Below are positions 9,351 to 18,224 of a DNA stretch of 64,000 nucleotides, one piece after another (the stretch's first letter is position 1; each line of letters opens with the position of its first letter). Below the pieces are notes generated by a model. It did no database searches. It saw only the letters and a program-made list of their open reading frames with translations, and had not been told where the DNA came from. Position numbers and translations under genes: made by a program. Origin of the DNA: Trichomonas vaginalis G3 (lineage: Eukaryota; Parabasalia; Trichomonadida; Trichomonadidae); NCBI RefSeq assembly GCF_026262505.1, contig NC_067208.1, forward strand, positions 11,603,962 to 11,667,961, in the 5' to 3' direction.

Positions 9351-9380
9351 TAAACCCGATTTCTAACCCGATTTCTACCC
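9333..9380. repeat. Intergenic dyad cassette (GGGTAGA type)
   Basis: GGGTAGA and TCTACCC form the outer arms and GGTTAGATCTAAACC the core (9,342-9,356), with an extra TCTAACCCGAT repeat. Position and flanks (a GCTGAATTCAGCAAAAAT-like left side, a TCTTGAATTT right side) match the GGTGA cassettes although the letters differ. Confidence 0.8.
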
Positions 9381-9392
9381 TCTTGAATTTAT

Positions 9393-9464
9393 CATGAATT
9401 TCCTTAAGATAGAAAAAATAAAGTTAGTTTTATTTTTATTTATTTTTTATTTTGTATGTAAGAT
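9393..9464 (+). promoter_or_regulatory. Shared promoter-leader module
   Basis: CATGAATTTCCTTAAGATAG, then AAAAAATAAAGTTAG, then T/A-rich sequence ending TTTTGTATGTAAGAT immediately before ATG 9,465. The same ordered blocks precede the genes at 10,738 (plus), 61,095 (minus) and 62,204 (minus), and a shorter form precedes 60,395 (minus). Co-regulation is inferred. Confidence 0.7.
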
Positions 9465-10393
9465 ATGATTTCAACAATCGGCACAACAACAATTCAAACA
9501 ACAGCACCAAACTCGTTAGTCATGAATCCAACATCTATGTTAGTAGAAATGAAAAACTTCATTCCTTCTTCATTTACTTTCGAAACAGAAATCCAGAAGA
9601 TAAAGCAAGAACTTTTAACAAGTAATTTAGACTGTAGTGCGAAAGATGAAACAAATGAACAGTATCTTTATGAAATGCAGGACCTCATCGACCATTGCCT
9701 AAACTACCTGAAATTCAGCAGCAAAACTAACTATTCCTGAATTCGACGAAATTGAAGTCAAAGCAACTGACTCAGTAGAAATTAAAGAAATTCATACGTA
9801 AAGTAAAATGAATTCCTTGGTTTTCATTGCAAATAAAGTTATGGACAAAGATTGCGACATGTTATATAAGAACATCTCTGACATATATAAATCTGGGGAT
9901 TTAAGACATACGACAACTTTGTTTCATTAGCTCAAAATGTATGGCAGATAAGAGATAAAGATAGAAGAGGTAAGGTATGGAATGAACAGATAAAACCAAC
10001 TACTCAGATTTAAAGAAAACCATTGACGCCTTAGTTGTTTTAGCAGGTAAGGTTTCAGAATATAACGCAAAAATGAAGCCCGCAATGTTTCTAAATGTAA
10101 AGCAGCAATGAGGAATATATACTACTCCGTCAAAGAGATAGAACGTATGAGAAACGACATGCAGACTTAAAGAAAGAAGCAGAGAAGCCGGTAGAAAATA
10201 AAATGGACATGTTAGAATTTCTGAACAAAAACTATCCAACTGCTGACGATTTCCTTCTATCTGATGTCAAGAAGAAGTATAAAGAAACTTTCGGTATCGT
10301 TTAAAACATTCGATGTACTAAAAGAAAAATAGAAGCTACAAAACTGTTTAGAGTCTCACGAATTCATAACGTTTACCATGTGAAACGTTTATA
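9465..10393 (+). pseudogene. Decayed copy of the unknown gene open at 61,263-62,204
   Basis: Begins MISTIGTTTIQTTAPNSLVM and matches the open gene of the right element along its whole length at high identity (about nine differences in the first 78 residues). Function unknown; see that entry. The copy is broken, with several breaks. High similarity between the two elements means recent exchange or recent common ancestry. Confidence 0.85.
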
Positions 10394-10635
10394 AAATAAC
10401 TGGTAGAAATGAGGGTAGATATCGGGTTAGATCTAACCATCTACCCTAAAATATATTTTTATTGAATTCAGCAAACAAAATTCTGAGTAAAATAATTTTT
10501 AGGGCATCGTGTCAAACCGTTGAGTTTTCACAAAATTTAAAAAATAACGTTTACCATGTGAAACGTTTATAAAATAACTGGGGTAGAAAAGAGGGTAGAT
10601 ATCGGGTTAGATCTAACCATCTACCCTAAACATTA
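10367..10635. repeat. Duplicated tail with two GGGTAGA-type dyad cassettes
   Basis: The end of the preceding gene (CGTTTACCATGTGAAACGTTTATAAAATAACTGG) plus a dyad cassette occurs twice, about 177 bp apart. The cassettes are 10,401-10,447 and 10,580-10,627. Each has core GGTTAGATCTAACC (10,425-10,438 and 10,605-10,618) inside GGGTAGAT and ATCTACCC arms. The core is a perfect 14-bp palindrome. Confidence 0.85.
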
Positions 10636-10660
10636 TTTTTATTGAATTCAGCACAAAAAT

Positions 10661-10737
10661 CATGAATTTCCTTAAGATAGAAAAAATAAAGTTAGTTTTT
10701 TTTTATTTATTTTTTTTATTTGTATGTAAAGACAGAT
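10661..10737 (+). promoter_or_regulatory. Shared promoter-leader module
   Basis: Same order of blocks as 9,393-9,464: CATGAATTTCCTTAAGATAG, AAAAAATAAAGTTAG, T-runs, then TTTGTATGTAAAGACAGAT before ATG 10,738. It follows directly on a dyad cassette, as at 9,333-9,464. Confidence 0.7.
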
Positions 10738-11556
10738 ATGTCAACAACAGAGAACACAACAACAGTTATAGTCCATGAAGCTATAAATGAAGAATACGAG
10801 TACATACAGTTTAACAAACAACTCCGTCTCATTCGTTCGGTCAAAGACGATATGTACCAAATGCAAAGTATTTTGAATGCTCTTCGTTCTACAAAGCAAG
10901 CATATCATTGGTTTGAAAACCAACAGACAAAAGAACTTTTAGAAGAATTTCCTCATATGATTGCTTCCCTCGGAAAACCGAGAGAAGAGATTCCGTACGA
11001 AAATCGCAAAATTTGGCTTCCTGGTTTGAAAGAATTATGTTCATAGACTTTTAGTAAATGCTGTAGCAATGTGGGCTTCACCTCGTTATGCTTGTTATAT
11101 TCATGATGTTAGATGAACTATATAAAGCAGAACGTGAAAGAGGAAAAGAAATTTCATGCAAAAGATGAAGTCATTGAAGCAAAAGACAAAAGCATTCAGA
11201 AAAGAATACCACGTTCGGTACCAAAAGGTAAGGAAAAGAACTATAAGTATATGATTTATACTGAAGAGATGGAAAATGAAGAAGATAAAGATATGGTTAT
11301 GTTGCATTTAGTCAGAAGAAACAACAAAAGCTTTTACGACCTTGCTAAGATATACAAATCTGACAGAAATTGGTTCTATCGCGAAACTTACCGATTTCAA
11401 TGACCCAATGAAGATGTGAAACAAATAGTTCAAGATACGTTACCTCAAACACACTATGATATGAAAGGTTGTACAATTTTTACCTTCAAAGAAGACTTAC
11501 CGCTACTGAAGGAAAAAATAACAGAGTATTTTGACAACTTCAAACAAGTAGGGTAG
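10738..11556 (+). pseudogene. KilA-N protein gene, decayed copy
   Basis: Starts MSTTENTTTVIVHEAINEEY and differs from the open copy at 59,568-60,395 at only about four of the first 92 residues. It carries the same KilA-N region and basic C-terminal part. It is broken, with a few breaks. The low divergence dates the split of the two copies as recent, so the decay of this module is recent too. Confidence 0.85.
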
Positions 11557-11571
11557 ATGAACCATTTATTT

Positions 11572-12444
11572 TTATTGACTTTTTACAATTTGAACTTTGT
11601 TTGCGTAGATATGAATTCTGAAAGAAGTATGAGGGTCTTGTATGACTTTGTACTTCTCCCATAGTTCATGTCTGTCAAACTTACCTGCCATGGACTCTTT
11701 CATAAGTTCCATGAAATCGTCTTCGGACAATCCGGGGAAAAGTATTATGTCAGTAAGTATTCTTTTAACATCCTTACTTAAACTCTTTGCTGTCTGTACA
11801 CAAATGACAACTGAGATGTTAAAGTGTCTGAGCTTCTTAAGAATTCGACACATAACTTGTTCTCTATTCTTTAACAAAGGATGAGAGGCGAAATCATCTA
11901 AGATAAGAAGACATCTATGAGTGTAAGTCTTCCAATCGTAAGATTGCAATTTCTTCGAAATGTATTCTATCTCTTTCTGTTTGTTTCTGAAGTGTTTCTT
12001 CTCTAATATTCTCTGCATTTCCTCATTTGGGTCTTTAAACTTAGAATTTATATACTCATTTATAGGATTATACTTCAAAACTCTTCTTTGGTACTTCTTT
12101 ATCCAATCTAACAACTCAGTATCCTTTATACATACTAACTTAGACTTCTTTATAATATCTTTGAACGAATTGACGGTTTGGTCAAATTGACCAGAAGTAC
12201 TACAAATGACTACTAACTCATAGAATGGGTTCTTCTCATCTAGTTCTTGTTGTTGTGCAGCCATTTTAAGATAAGTGAAAGTCTTACCAGACCCAGGTGG
12301 TGCAATTAGACCTGTTATACCATTCTGAGCAAATAAGAACTTGTCATGTATAGGCTTTATCTGAGCATTTTCTAACTTCACCTTGTTCTTATTTAAAACA
12401 TTCTCAAATTTTTTGTCAATGTCAGCAAACTTTTTTTCTAACAT
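11572..12444 (-). CDS. A32/FtsK-like genome-packaging ATPase
   Basis: Pumps DNA into the virion in Polintons and related viruses. The Walker A motif GLIAPPGSGKTFTYLK lies about 35 residues after the chosen start, and Walker B LLILDDFASHP follows about 130 residues later. Then comes a sensor-like stretch NISVVICVQTAKSL and a C-terminal SEDDFMELMKESMAGKF block, all typical of the A32-like family. The start is set at MLEKKFADIDKKFEN (12,444), 36 bp from the divergent ATG at 12,481, because a longer open frame would run into that gene. About 290 residues, normal for the family. Open throughout. Confidence 0.85.
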   Translation of the reverse strand: MLEKKFADIDKKFENVLNKNKVKLENAQIKPIHDKFLFAQNGITGLIAPPGSGKTFTYLKMAAQQQELDEKNPFYELVVICSTSGQFDQTVNSFKDIIKKSKLVCIKDTELLDWIKKYQRRVLKYNPINEYINSKFKDPNEEMQRILEKKHFRNKQKEIEYISKKLQSYDWKTYTHRCLLILDDFASHPLLKNREQVMCRILKKLRHFNISVVICVQTAKSLSKDVKRILTDIILFPGLSEDDFMELMKESMAGKFDRHELWEKYKVIQDPHTSFRIHIYANKVQIVKSQ

Positions 12445-12480
12445 ATTTTTAGAAAAATTAAAATTTTTATCTTTTAGAAA
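12445..12480. promoter_or_regulatory. 36-bp bidirectional promoter spacer
   Basis: AT-only-like spacer between divergent starts containing TTTTTATCTTTTAGAAA toward the plus-strand gene and TTTTTCTAAAAAT toward the ATPase. The length is exactly twice the 18-bp spacers seen elsewhere in this element. Function inferred from position. Confidence 0.45.
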
Positions 12481-12867
12481 ATGTCTAGCGATTTCGCTAT
12501 CTATATTCGAGACAAGCTTTTCGACAGCAAAACATCTGTCGACCATAAAATCTTACATAGTGTAAACAAGAAAGGTGAATTTGTTCTAAAGTTCTGTTTC
12601 TGGGAATATGACAAGAACCATAAAACATTACAAAGAGCAGTCTTAAAATTTGTCAATGACAGACTTGTTGACAGAGATGACGCCGATTGGAAAGATGAAG
12701 TCCAACAAAAGTTCTTAGAATGCAAAGAAGACACATGCGCTGTTCTTGAAGATGAAATAGAAAACAGAATAGATGAGCTATTAAAGGACAAAGAACTTTT
12801 ACATAAATATAGTTGCGCCAAATTTGACATAACTCCACCAGAAAAGAAGAAGAGAGAAAAGAAATAA
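12481..12867 (+). CDS. Hypothetical element protein
   Basis: 128 residues starting MSSDFAIYIRDKLFDSKTS. A strand-rich first half (EFVLKFCFWEYDKNHKTL) is followed by a long charged helix rich in Glu/Asp (CKEDTCAVLEDEIENRIDELL) and a basic tail KKKREKK. No family recognised. It is divergent from the ATPase with a short T-rich spacer and convergent with the next gene at 12,950. Coding-like lysine-rich sequence continues a little beyond the stop. Confidence 0.6.
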   Translation: MSSDFAIYIRDKLFDSKTSVDHKILHSVNKKGEFVLKFCFWEYDKNHKTLQRAVLKFVNDRLVDRDDADWKDEVQQKFLECKEDTCAVLEDEIENRIDELLKDKELLHKYSCAKFDITPPEKKKREKK

Positions 12868-12949
12868 AAGAAAGTAGAAGAAGAGAAGAAAGAACCTGAA
12901 CCAGTTCCAGAGAAAAAGAAATTTGACATGTAAAAATAAAATTTTATTT

Positions 12950-13369
12950 TTAGAACATTTCTGGGTCAATGTCAATGTTCTCTTCCTCTTTAGGAGTAAA
13001 CACTGGCTTAGACTCTAAAATCTTTTTACCCAATTTACCTTGAACTTCAACTATCTTAGACTCATAATATTCATAGTCGTCTGCTTTCTTTGGTTCATAA
13101 GGTATAACAAGTTTGTATGCTTTACCTTCTTCGAGTTTTGAGAACTTTCTGTCAAAATTTTCTTTGACTGTTAACAAACCTTCTATGTCTAAGTCTTCAA
13201 AAGTTGCACCACTTTTTCTAACAACAGCAAACTTAACTGGTGCAATGTTCCAAATTATGTCAAACGTAGACTTTTCAAAATTGTAGAAGTAAACATTCAA
13301 ATATGCGAATGGAGCTAACTTATCTTTGACTTCTGTCATGTACTTATTTACTGAGATGAATTTTGCCAT
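12950..13369 (-). CDS. Hypothetical element protein
   Basis: 139 residues starting MAKFISVNKYMTEVKDKL, with an alternating strand pattern (FAYLNVYFYNFEKSTFDIIW, VKFAVVRKSG) and an acidic C-terminus ENIDIDPEMF. The strand content and size would suit a small beta-barrel or single-stranded-DNA-binding fold, but no signature confirms this. The leader is TTTTTTATCCGATAGAAAAG before the ATG. It lies directly downstream of the helicase gene on the same strand, which would fit a replication role. Confidence 0.6.
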   Translation of the reverse strand: MAKFISVNKYMTEVKDKLAPFAYLNVYFYNFEKSTFDIIWNIAPVKFAVVRKSGATFEDLDIEGLLTVKENFDRKFSKLEEGKAYKLVIPYEPKKADDYEYYESKIVEVQGKLGKKILESKPVFTPKEEENIDIDPEMF

Positions 13370-13404
13370 CTTTTCTATCGGATAAAAAATATTTTTTTTT
13401 AAAT

Positions 13405-14640
13405 TTACTCAGAAAAATTTTTCTTTGTATATACACCATTCTGAACATCTAAAAGACTTTTGACATTTGCCAAGAATGTTCGTTTAGAAGCTGCCATATA
13501 ACCATATTCTTGACAATATTGTTTATACAAATCATATAAAGACCTTTCATCTAATGACACAAAGTCGCTTTCTTCTATGAACAGTTCATATACACTCTTG
13601 TTTGCTTCTAACAATGTTTGTCTCTCTTCGGTATGTGGAATTTGTCTTGGATTGAACTTAGAAATATCTAATGTCATGAAATATGAGAACAAGTGGTTGT
13701 AAAAGTCAGATGTCAAAGTTTCTGCTAAGTCGTCAAAATATTCTGTATCTTGCATATGAGAATCTGACGTTCTGACAACTACATATCTTCTGTCAGAACT
13801 TTCTAACTTCATCGGAACAGCATTGTTTGAAACCATAATGAAGTTTGCAACATTTTCACAAACTCTTTGGTCTTTATACTTTCTTTCAACAACTCCAACT
13901 TTGTCTGTTATAAGACTCTTCAAAGCATCTGAGTTCAAAACTTTTGTTGTATCTATACTTTGAAGTTCATTGCAAACTATAAGTTTCATATTCTCTATTG
14001 AGGAGTTAAATTTACCACAGATGTTTTCTAAGTTTGTCATATTCGGATTCGAATAACCTTCTAACAGTTTGCATAAGATATCTGTAAAGAAAGTGTTCTT
14101 ACCAGTTCCTTGTTTTCCAATTATAATGAGAGCAGTTTCATTTTTAGCACTTGGATGTTGTAAGATGTTTGCAAACCAACATAAGATATACTCATAAACC
14201 TTTTCGTTTCCATTGCATATAATTTCTTTGACATGGTCTAACCAAGCTTCTATAATATTTTCTTTCCATTCTACTTGTTCATATTTATATCCAGTGAAGA
14301 TAGAATAGAAGTTTGGAGAAGGTGTATAGAACTTTATACCTCGAACTGAAAAATCTTCTAACTTTGACAATAAGATATCCCAAGCATCTAACATCTTCAT
14401 TCCAACTTGTACAACTTTTATTTTCTTAAGTTTCTGTCTACATTCTTGTTCAGACACTATTGTTGCTCTTGGTTTGTTAAAGACAACATCCCATTCTTTC
14501 ATGACATAACATTCTGGGGCAGAGTCAACATAAATGACTAAACGTTTCAAATTCTCGACTGCTTTGTTATAGTCTCTAAATGGACACATATTTCTGAATG
14601 CTTGGAAGTCATAAAAATCTGAAACATCTATTCTGTACAT
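13405..14640 (-). CDS. Superfamily 3 helicase (D5-like ATPase domain)
   Basis: 411 residues. Walker A GKQGTGKN at 175-182, Walker B region LIVCNEL at 220-226, motif C FIMVSNN at 267-273 and the arginine-finger segment SSDRRYVVVR at 281-290 are all visible and in SF3 order and spacing. The N-terminal ~150 residues show no recognised primase motif. SF3 helicases unwind DNA at viral origins. They are usual in polinton-like viruses, virophages and large DNA viruses, and less so alongside protein-primed polymerases. Nothing like it is seen in the right element's visible part. Open throughout. Confidence 0.85.
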   Translation of the reverse strand: MYRIDVSDFYDFQAFRNMCPFRDYNKAVENLKRLVIYVDSAPECYVMKEWDVVFNKPRATIVSEQECRQKLKKIKVVQVGMKMLDAWDILLSKLEDFSVRGIKFYTPSPNFYSIFTGYKYEQVEWKENIIEAWLDHVKEIICNGNEKVYEYILCWFANILQHPSAKNETALIIIGKQGTGKNTFFTDILCKLLEGYSNPNMTNLENICGKFNSSIENMKLIVCNELQSIDTTKVLNSDALKSLITDKVGVVERKYKDQRVCENVANFIMVSNNAVPMKLESSDRRYVVVRTSDSHMQDTEYFDDLAETLTSDFYNHLFSYFMTLDISKFNPRQIPHTEERQTLLEANKSVYELFIEESDFVSLDERSLYDLYKQYCQEYGYMAASKRTFLANVKSLLDVQNGVYTKKNFSE

Positions 14641-14667
14641 TTTTATAAAAATAAAAAAAATATTTTT

Positions 14668-15465
14668 TTATTCTTGACTTTGTTGTTCCATTTGTTGCAT
14701 TTGTTGTTCTTGAGCTATTTGTTGTTGAAGTTGTTCTTGTAATACAATACTTTCACCAGTTGCATCTTCCAATTCGAAACTTTCTGCCGTCATTGACAAA
14801 TACATAGGACATAAAAGTTTTACAGGAACAAAGTTTGCGTCAACTAATGTCAACGTTATACTTGCCAAAGTGTTTGAGTTCACTAAGGTTGAAAATTCTG
14901 CATTCGAATGAACAATAGGCAAACCAGCAGAGAAAGTATTGTTTATACGCATAAGTATCTTTTGGTCATAATAGTTTCTGTCGACATTCGAATAACACTT
15001 TGAACCTAAGTTTGAAACAATATATAAGATTGGTGTGCTTAATGTCAATGGAATAGACATTCCTTGTATGACACCTTTTCCTGTTATAGGAAACTGTTGG
15101 TAGTAAAAACCAGAAATAAGTTTTGTATTATAGCTCATATCGTTTATAGTAAACTCAGTCGGACATCCAAACATAATGAAACCTGCTCTAGTTGCAGCAC
15201 ATGTTACACCCGTACTTAAAGTATTAAATAAGTCAACAAAACCTGTTGGTGGTATATCTGAGTAAGTATCTTCAAAGGAGTATTTTTTACCATTCACAAC
15301 AATAAAGTCTTCTGGTGTCAAAAGAGCAAAACAGGCTTTAGTCGTCATTGTGTTTAAGGTTAGTTTACAATATCGTCCTTGAGGACTTTGTAAGTTTGTT
15401 GTTATAGAATTATATGACTCAGGGTTTTTAGTCGTAATAGTATAAACCATTATGTCTTCTGCCAT
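14668..15465 (-). CDS. Penton-like minor capsid protein
   Basis: 265 residues starting MAEDIMVYTITTKNPES. Strand-rich throughout. The segment TPILYIVSNLGSKCYSNVD, then ILMRINNTFSAGLPIVHSN and ASITLTLVDANFVPVKL, follows the pattern of the single-jelly-roll penton proteins of polinton-like viruses. The last ~35 residues are Gln-rich (LQEQLQQQIAQEQQMQQ). It lies between helicase and major capsid genes on the same strand. No similarity is seen to the minor-capsid-like family at 1-503 and 53,995. Assignment by pattern, not by a diagnostic motif. Confidence 0.6.
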   Translation of the reverse strand: MAEDIMVYTITTKNPESYNSITTNLQSPQGRYCKLTLNTMTTKACFALLTPEDFIVVNGKKYSFEDTYSDIPPTGFVDLFNTLSTGVTCAATRAGFIMFGCPTEFTINDMSYNTKLISGFYYQQFPITGKGVIQGMSIPLTLSTPILYIVSNLGSKCYSNVDRNYYDQKILMRINNTFSAGLPIVHSNAEFSTLVNSNTLASITLTLVDANFVPVKLLCPMYLSMTAESFELEDATGESIVLQEQLQQQIAQEQQMQQMEQQSQE

Positions 15466-15608
15466 TTACTTAGCAAATAAATTTTAATGAAATGTTGTGG
15501 TCGTCAAATATTTTTATAACGTCTGGGAAACTATATTTTAAGTTCAACGTTTCACCTCCTTTCATAACGTATATCTTGTCAATGACATTATATGAAACAC
15601 CACAGCAA

Positions 15609-16049
15609 CTAATGTCGGGTTCTATTTCTTTGATGTTTATATTCGTCTGCCTCTGTCAAAAGTTTCAATAGTTCTTTCAAAACTTCATGAGGTGCAATGA
15701 CATATGAGTTCACTTTTACAGGGTTGTGTTCGACCAAGTTTAACATTATACTTAAAGCTTGACAAATCTTCTCCTGAGTTTGAAGTTTGTCTTTCAGTTG
15801 TTGGTAGTCGTTTCGAATATCTGCAACAGAACTTAAGTCTCTGTTAACTTCAGGATATGTTGGTTCTTTTACAGGAACAATTGTTATACCATCTTCGTCT
15901 TCGTATGGTTTCCCCACTTCAACATCTCTGTCTTTGACATTGACAACAACACTTTGACTGTTTGTTTGAGTTGGTGAATTTAACTTCACATCTGCCACCG
16001 CCATTAAACCTTTTGAAACACTTACGCTTCTATTTTTCGGAAATGACAT
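15609..16049 (-). CDS. Hypothetical element protein
   Basis: 146 residues if started at MSFPKNRSVSVSKGLMAV (16,049). The open frame upstream lies opposite the gene at 16,068 and is not used. The middle is Val/Asp-rich (SVVVNVKDRDVEVGKPYEDEDG). The C-terminal half is helical, with DLSSVADIRNDYQQLKDKLQ and a hydrophobic ALSIMLNLVEHNPVKV. Coding-like sequence in other frames fills the interval down to 15,470. No family recognised. Divergent by 18 bp from the plus-strand gene. Confidence 0.55.
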   Translation of the reverse strand: MSFPKNRSVSVSKGLMAVADVKLNSPTQTNSQSVVVNVKDRDVEVGKPYEDEDGITIVPVKEPTYPEVNRDLSSVADIRNDYQQLKDKLQTQEKICQALSIMLNLVEHNPVKVNSYVIAPHEVLKELLKLLTEADEYKHQRNRTRH

Positions 16050-16067
16050 TTTACTTAGAATAAAAAG
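16050..16067. promoter_or_regulatory. 18-bp bidirectional promoter spacer
   Basis: TTTACTTAGAATAAAAAG separates ATG 16,049 (minus) from ATG 16,068 (plus). It is the third spacer of exactly this length, again T-rich on the left and A-rich on the right. The minus gene reads CTTTTTATTCTAAGTAAA before its ATG. Confidence 0.55.
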
Positions 16068-16487
16068 ATGGACGTATTCGGATATCTTATTGAATTGAAG
16101 CAGAACAAAGTTTATACTCACAAACAATACAAATACATTGACAGAATAGTTCTTTACACAAACAATGGAAAATGTTATAGAATAGCAATATTTGCTGAAC
16201 CAAAATATTTTCATAAAGCAAAGAAAGTTGGTATAACTGAAATGGTGAAAGTTCTTGAAGCAGACAAAAATATAACTTCAAAACTGACCGATATTACTAA
16301 AGGAAAGTTTATAATACAATATTATGTCAAAACTGGCGTACTGTCAATATTTGACGGAGAGAAGTCAGTTCAAGAACAACTTACTGACCTGCTGCCAAAA
16401 TCTGCTCGATGGAAGCTGTCGTTATGCCAATCTGAGGAGCCCCAGCAGGTTTCATCGAACGAATCTTCAAAAGAGCATCTTCCGTGA
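16068..16487 (+). CDS. Hypothetical element protein
   Basis: 139 residues starting MDVFGYLIELKQNKVYTH. Strand-rich with GKCYRIAIFAEPKYFHKAKK and ITKGKFIIQYYVKTGVLSIF. The last ~35 residues lie antisense to the end of the major capsid gene (107-bp convergent overlap) and look less protein-like, so the true functional end may be earlier. No family recognised. Confidence 0.5.
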   Translation: MDVFGYLIELKQNKVYTHKQYKYIDRIVLYTNNGKCYRIAIFAEPKYFHKAKKVGITEMVKVLEADKNITSKLTDITKGKFIIQYYVKTGVLSIFDGEKSVQEQLTDLLPKSARWKLSLCQSEEPQQVSSNESSKEHLP

Positions 16488-17991
16488 AAAGTGCTATTGG
16501 TTTTGTAAACTTCTTTGCTCTCAATTCATCTGGACCGTCTCTGTCACCAGTATATTGTATTTGTACAGTACCAACAGTTGAAATACCACCCATAAAGTCT
16601 TCTGAGTCAGCAAATGGAATGCCAAGCCAAAAGTTTGAACGGTCGCCATTTGTATATTGAGTTTTTTGACCTCCTGTATGAGTCCATACTTTCACATATG
16701 GCATAATAGAACTTTGCATTTCAGGGTTAATGGTTGTTGTGAAGTTGTTGTTAAAGTTCATAGCATCTAATGTCAAGTTGTATGACCTCATATCCTCAAC
16801 TGTAGAATATTCTTCTCTTGGATAATATTTGCCATCTATGTTTATATGATATTTAATACCAGGGTTGTAGAAACAAGAATAGTCATTTATAGTTCGTCTG
16901 AACAGTACAAACATAGTATCTGCATGTTTCATTGCAGTTGTTAAAGCAATATCTGTTCTTGCACCTTCGGCTCCCGGATTTTGGTTTCCAACTTCACCTG
17001 CAAAGTTTTTGACAGATATTTGGTGTATAGGGAACATAAGTGGAACTGCAATATATTTGGCAGCTAAAGCATTTGAAATATCTGGGTCCAACATATAAAC
17101 GGCAAGTCTGCTTTCTATTCTCTTGCATTCAAATTTTTCGCATGTGAACTTAACTGGGTCCCAAGCATCTCCAGCAGCATTGAAATAATAGTTTACTTCA
17201 TTGTTGAAGTTTGAGAAACCAAAGTCTAAGTCAACCTTGCCTTTGCAAAATTCGGCGAATGACGTTTTATTTGTTCCCTTTACGTCTGTAAGAGTGAATG
17301 GGTCTTGTGTTGGTGCAATGACTAAGTTATTTTTGCTTGGAGTAAGTTCGATAGAAATTTTTCCTGCCCAGTTTGGCAAGTATCTTAAAAACCTGAAGAT
17401 GAGGAAAGATGACAAAGGAACTCTAAGTTTCAGTTTTACTTTAGTGGCAGCAGTTCCATCTGAACCAGAAAGGTTAACATAAACTCCTGGAACGTTAGGG
17501 TCAAGTCTTCTTATTTTCTCAATAGTTGCATACTGGTCTGTTTGTTCTCTAGCTTGTGGTTGTACTGAGTTTCTCAAAGCGAACCATTCATAATTTGCCC
17601 ATGTTACTGTTTGAACTAAGTCAGAGTTAGAATATATCTTATATCCCATGAAAACTTCTGGAGCATATTGGTATCCGACATAGAAAATTCCATTGCAACC
17701 TTTCTTGTCAGACAACTTGGCAGAAGGTTTTATTTCAATATCTTGTTCCACGGATAAGAATGAGTTGTCAATAGAAATAATATGAAACCTGTCGCAAGCA
17801 ATATCTACTGTTGTTGAAGAACCTTCTCCAAACTCACCTACGTTTCCATAAGAAACAGCAGTTGTATATTCGTAAGTTCCAGGAACTATTTCTGACCTTC
17901 TAATGGCATTGTCGCATTCGTTATACCATTCGGAAACATTTCCGTTCATGGCATCCAAAACTGTTGGCGTTATATTCTGAGCGGCGTACAT
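16381..17991 (-). CDS. Double-jelly-roll major capsid protein, lineage 1
   Basis: 536 residues, the usual length for Polinton major capsid proteins. Expected features are present: a strand-rich first domain, then KLKLRVPLSSFLIFRFLRYL and WAGKISIELTPSKNNLVI, a FEKFECKRIESRLAVYMLD-like region, and a second strand-rich domain with KYIAVPLMFPIHQISVKNF and WALF-like FVLFRRTINDYSCFYNP. The block LKLRVP...RFLRYLP..AGKI aligns with LRLRIP...RFIPAFAGNI of the protein at 51,622-53,196, so the two are homologous, though far apart. It would form the hexon-like shell. Open throughout. Confidence 0.85.
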   Translation of the reverse strand: MYAAQNITPTVLDAMNGNVSEWYNECDNAIRRSEIVPGTYEYTTAVSYGNVGEFGEGSSTTVDIACDRFHIISIDNSFLSVEQDIEIKPSAKLSDKKGCNGIFYVGYQYAPEVFMGYKIYSNSDLVQTVTWANYEWFALRNSVQPQAREQTDQYATIEKIRRLDPNVPGVYVNLSGSDGTAATKVKLKLRVPLSSFLIFRFLRYLPNWAGKISIELTPSKNNLVIAPTQDPFTLTDVKGTNKTSFAEFCKGKVDLDFGFSNFNNEVNYYFNAAGDAWDPVKFTCEKFECKRIESRLAVYMLDPDISNALAAKYIAVPLMFPIHQISVKNFAGEVGNQNPGAEGARTDIALTTAMKHADTMFVLFRRTINDYSCFYNPGIKYHINIDGKYYPREEYSTVEDMRSYNLTLDAMNFNNNFTTTINPEMQSSIMPYVKVWTHTGGQKTQYTNGDRSNFWLGIPFADSEDFMGGISTVGTVQIQYTGDRDGPDELRAKKFTKPIALFTEDALLKIRSMKPAGAPQIGITTASIEQILAAGQ

Positions 17992-18023
17992 TTCATATGG
18001 GTAAAAATATAGAATAGTTGGAT

Positions 18024-18224
18024 TTATATATCATAATAGAACCCACTCGGACCAAGCTTTACTTTCTTCCTGACTGAGTTTTTAACTCTTCTTTTTCCTT
18101 CATTGCCACTACTTTCACTAGATGAAGTTACTTCTTCACTACTTTCACTTTGTTCTACTCTTCTTCTTTGGTGTCGCTTTTGGTAACTTGCCCTCTGCTT
18201 CAAGTTGTTGCATCTTTGCCTCAT
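18024..18224 (-). CDS. Small basic Ser/Glu-rich protein, overlapping gene candidate
   Basis: 66 residues from ATG 18,224, overlapping the 3' end of the 809-residue gene in another frame and then extending 120 bp beyond it. The first part is very basic (RQRCNNLKQRASYQKRHQRRR), the middle acidic-serine (SESSEEVTSSSESSG) and the end basic again. Such charge blocks occur in DNA-condensing virion proteins. It could also be a by-product of the overlap. Low certainty. Confidence 0.35.
   Translation of the reverse strand: MRQRCNNLKQRASYQKRHQRRRVEQSESSEEVTSSSESSGNEGKRRVKNSVRKKVKLGPSGFYYDI

Noticed and set aside
11642-12190. Plus-strand frames opposite the packaging ATPase
   Set aside because: Shadows of a conserved gene with clear Walker motifs on the other strand.
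12481-12546. Longer start for the packaging ATPase at 12,546
   Set aside because: It would overlap the plus-strand gene by 66 bp. The start at 12,444 has a T-rich leader and a coherent divergent spacer.
14668-15465. Assignment to the same family as the minor capsid protein at 53,995
   Set aside because: No shared blocks beyond general strand-richness were found. It is kept as a separate penton-like protein.
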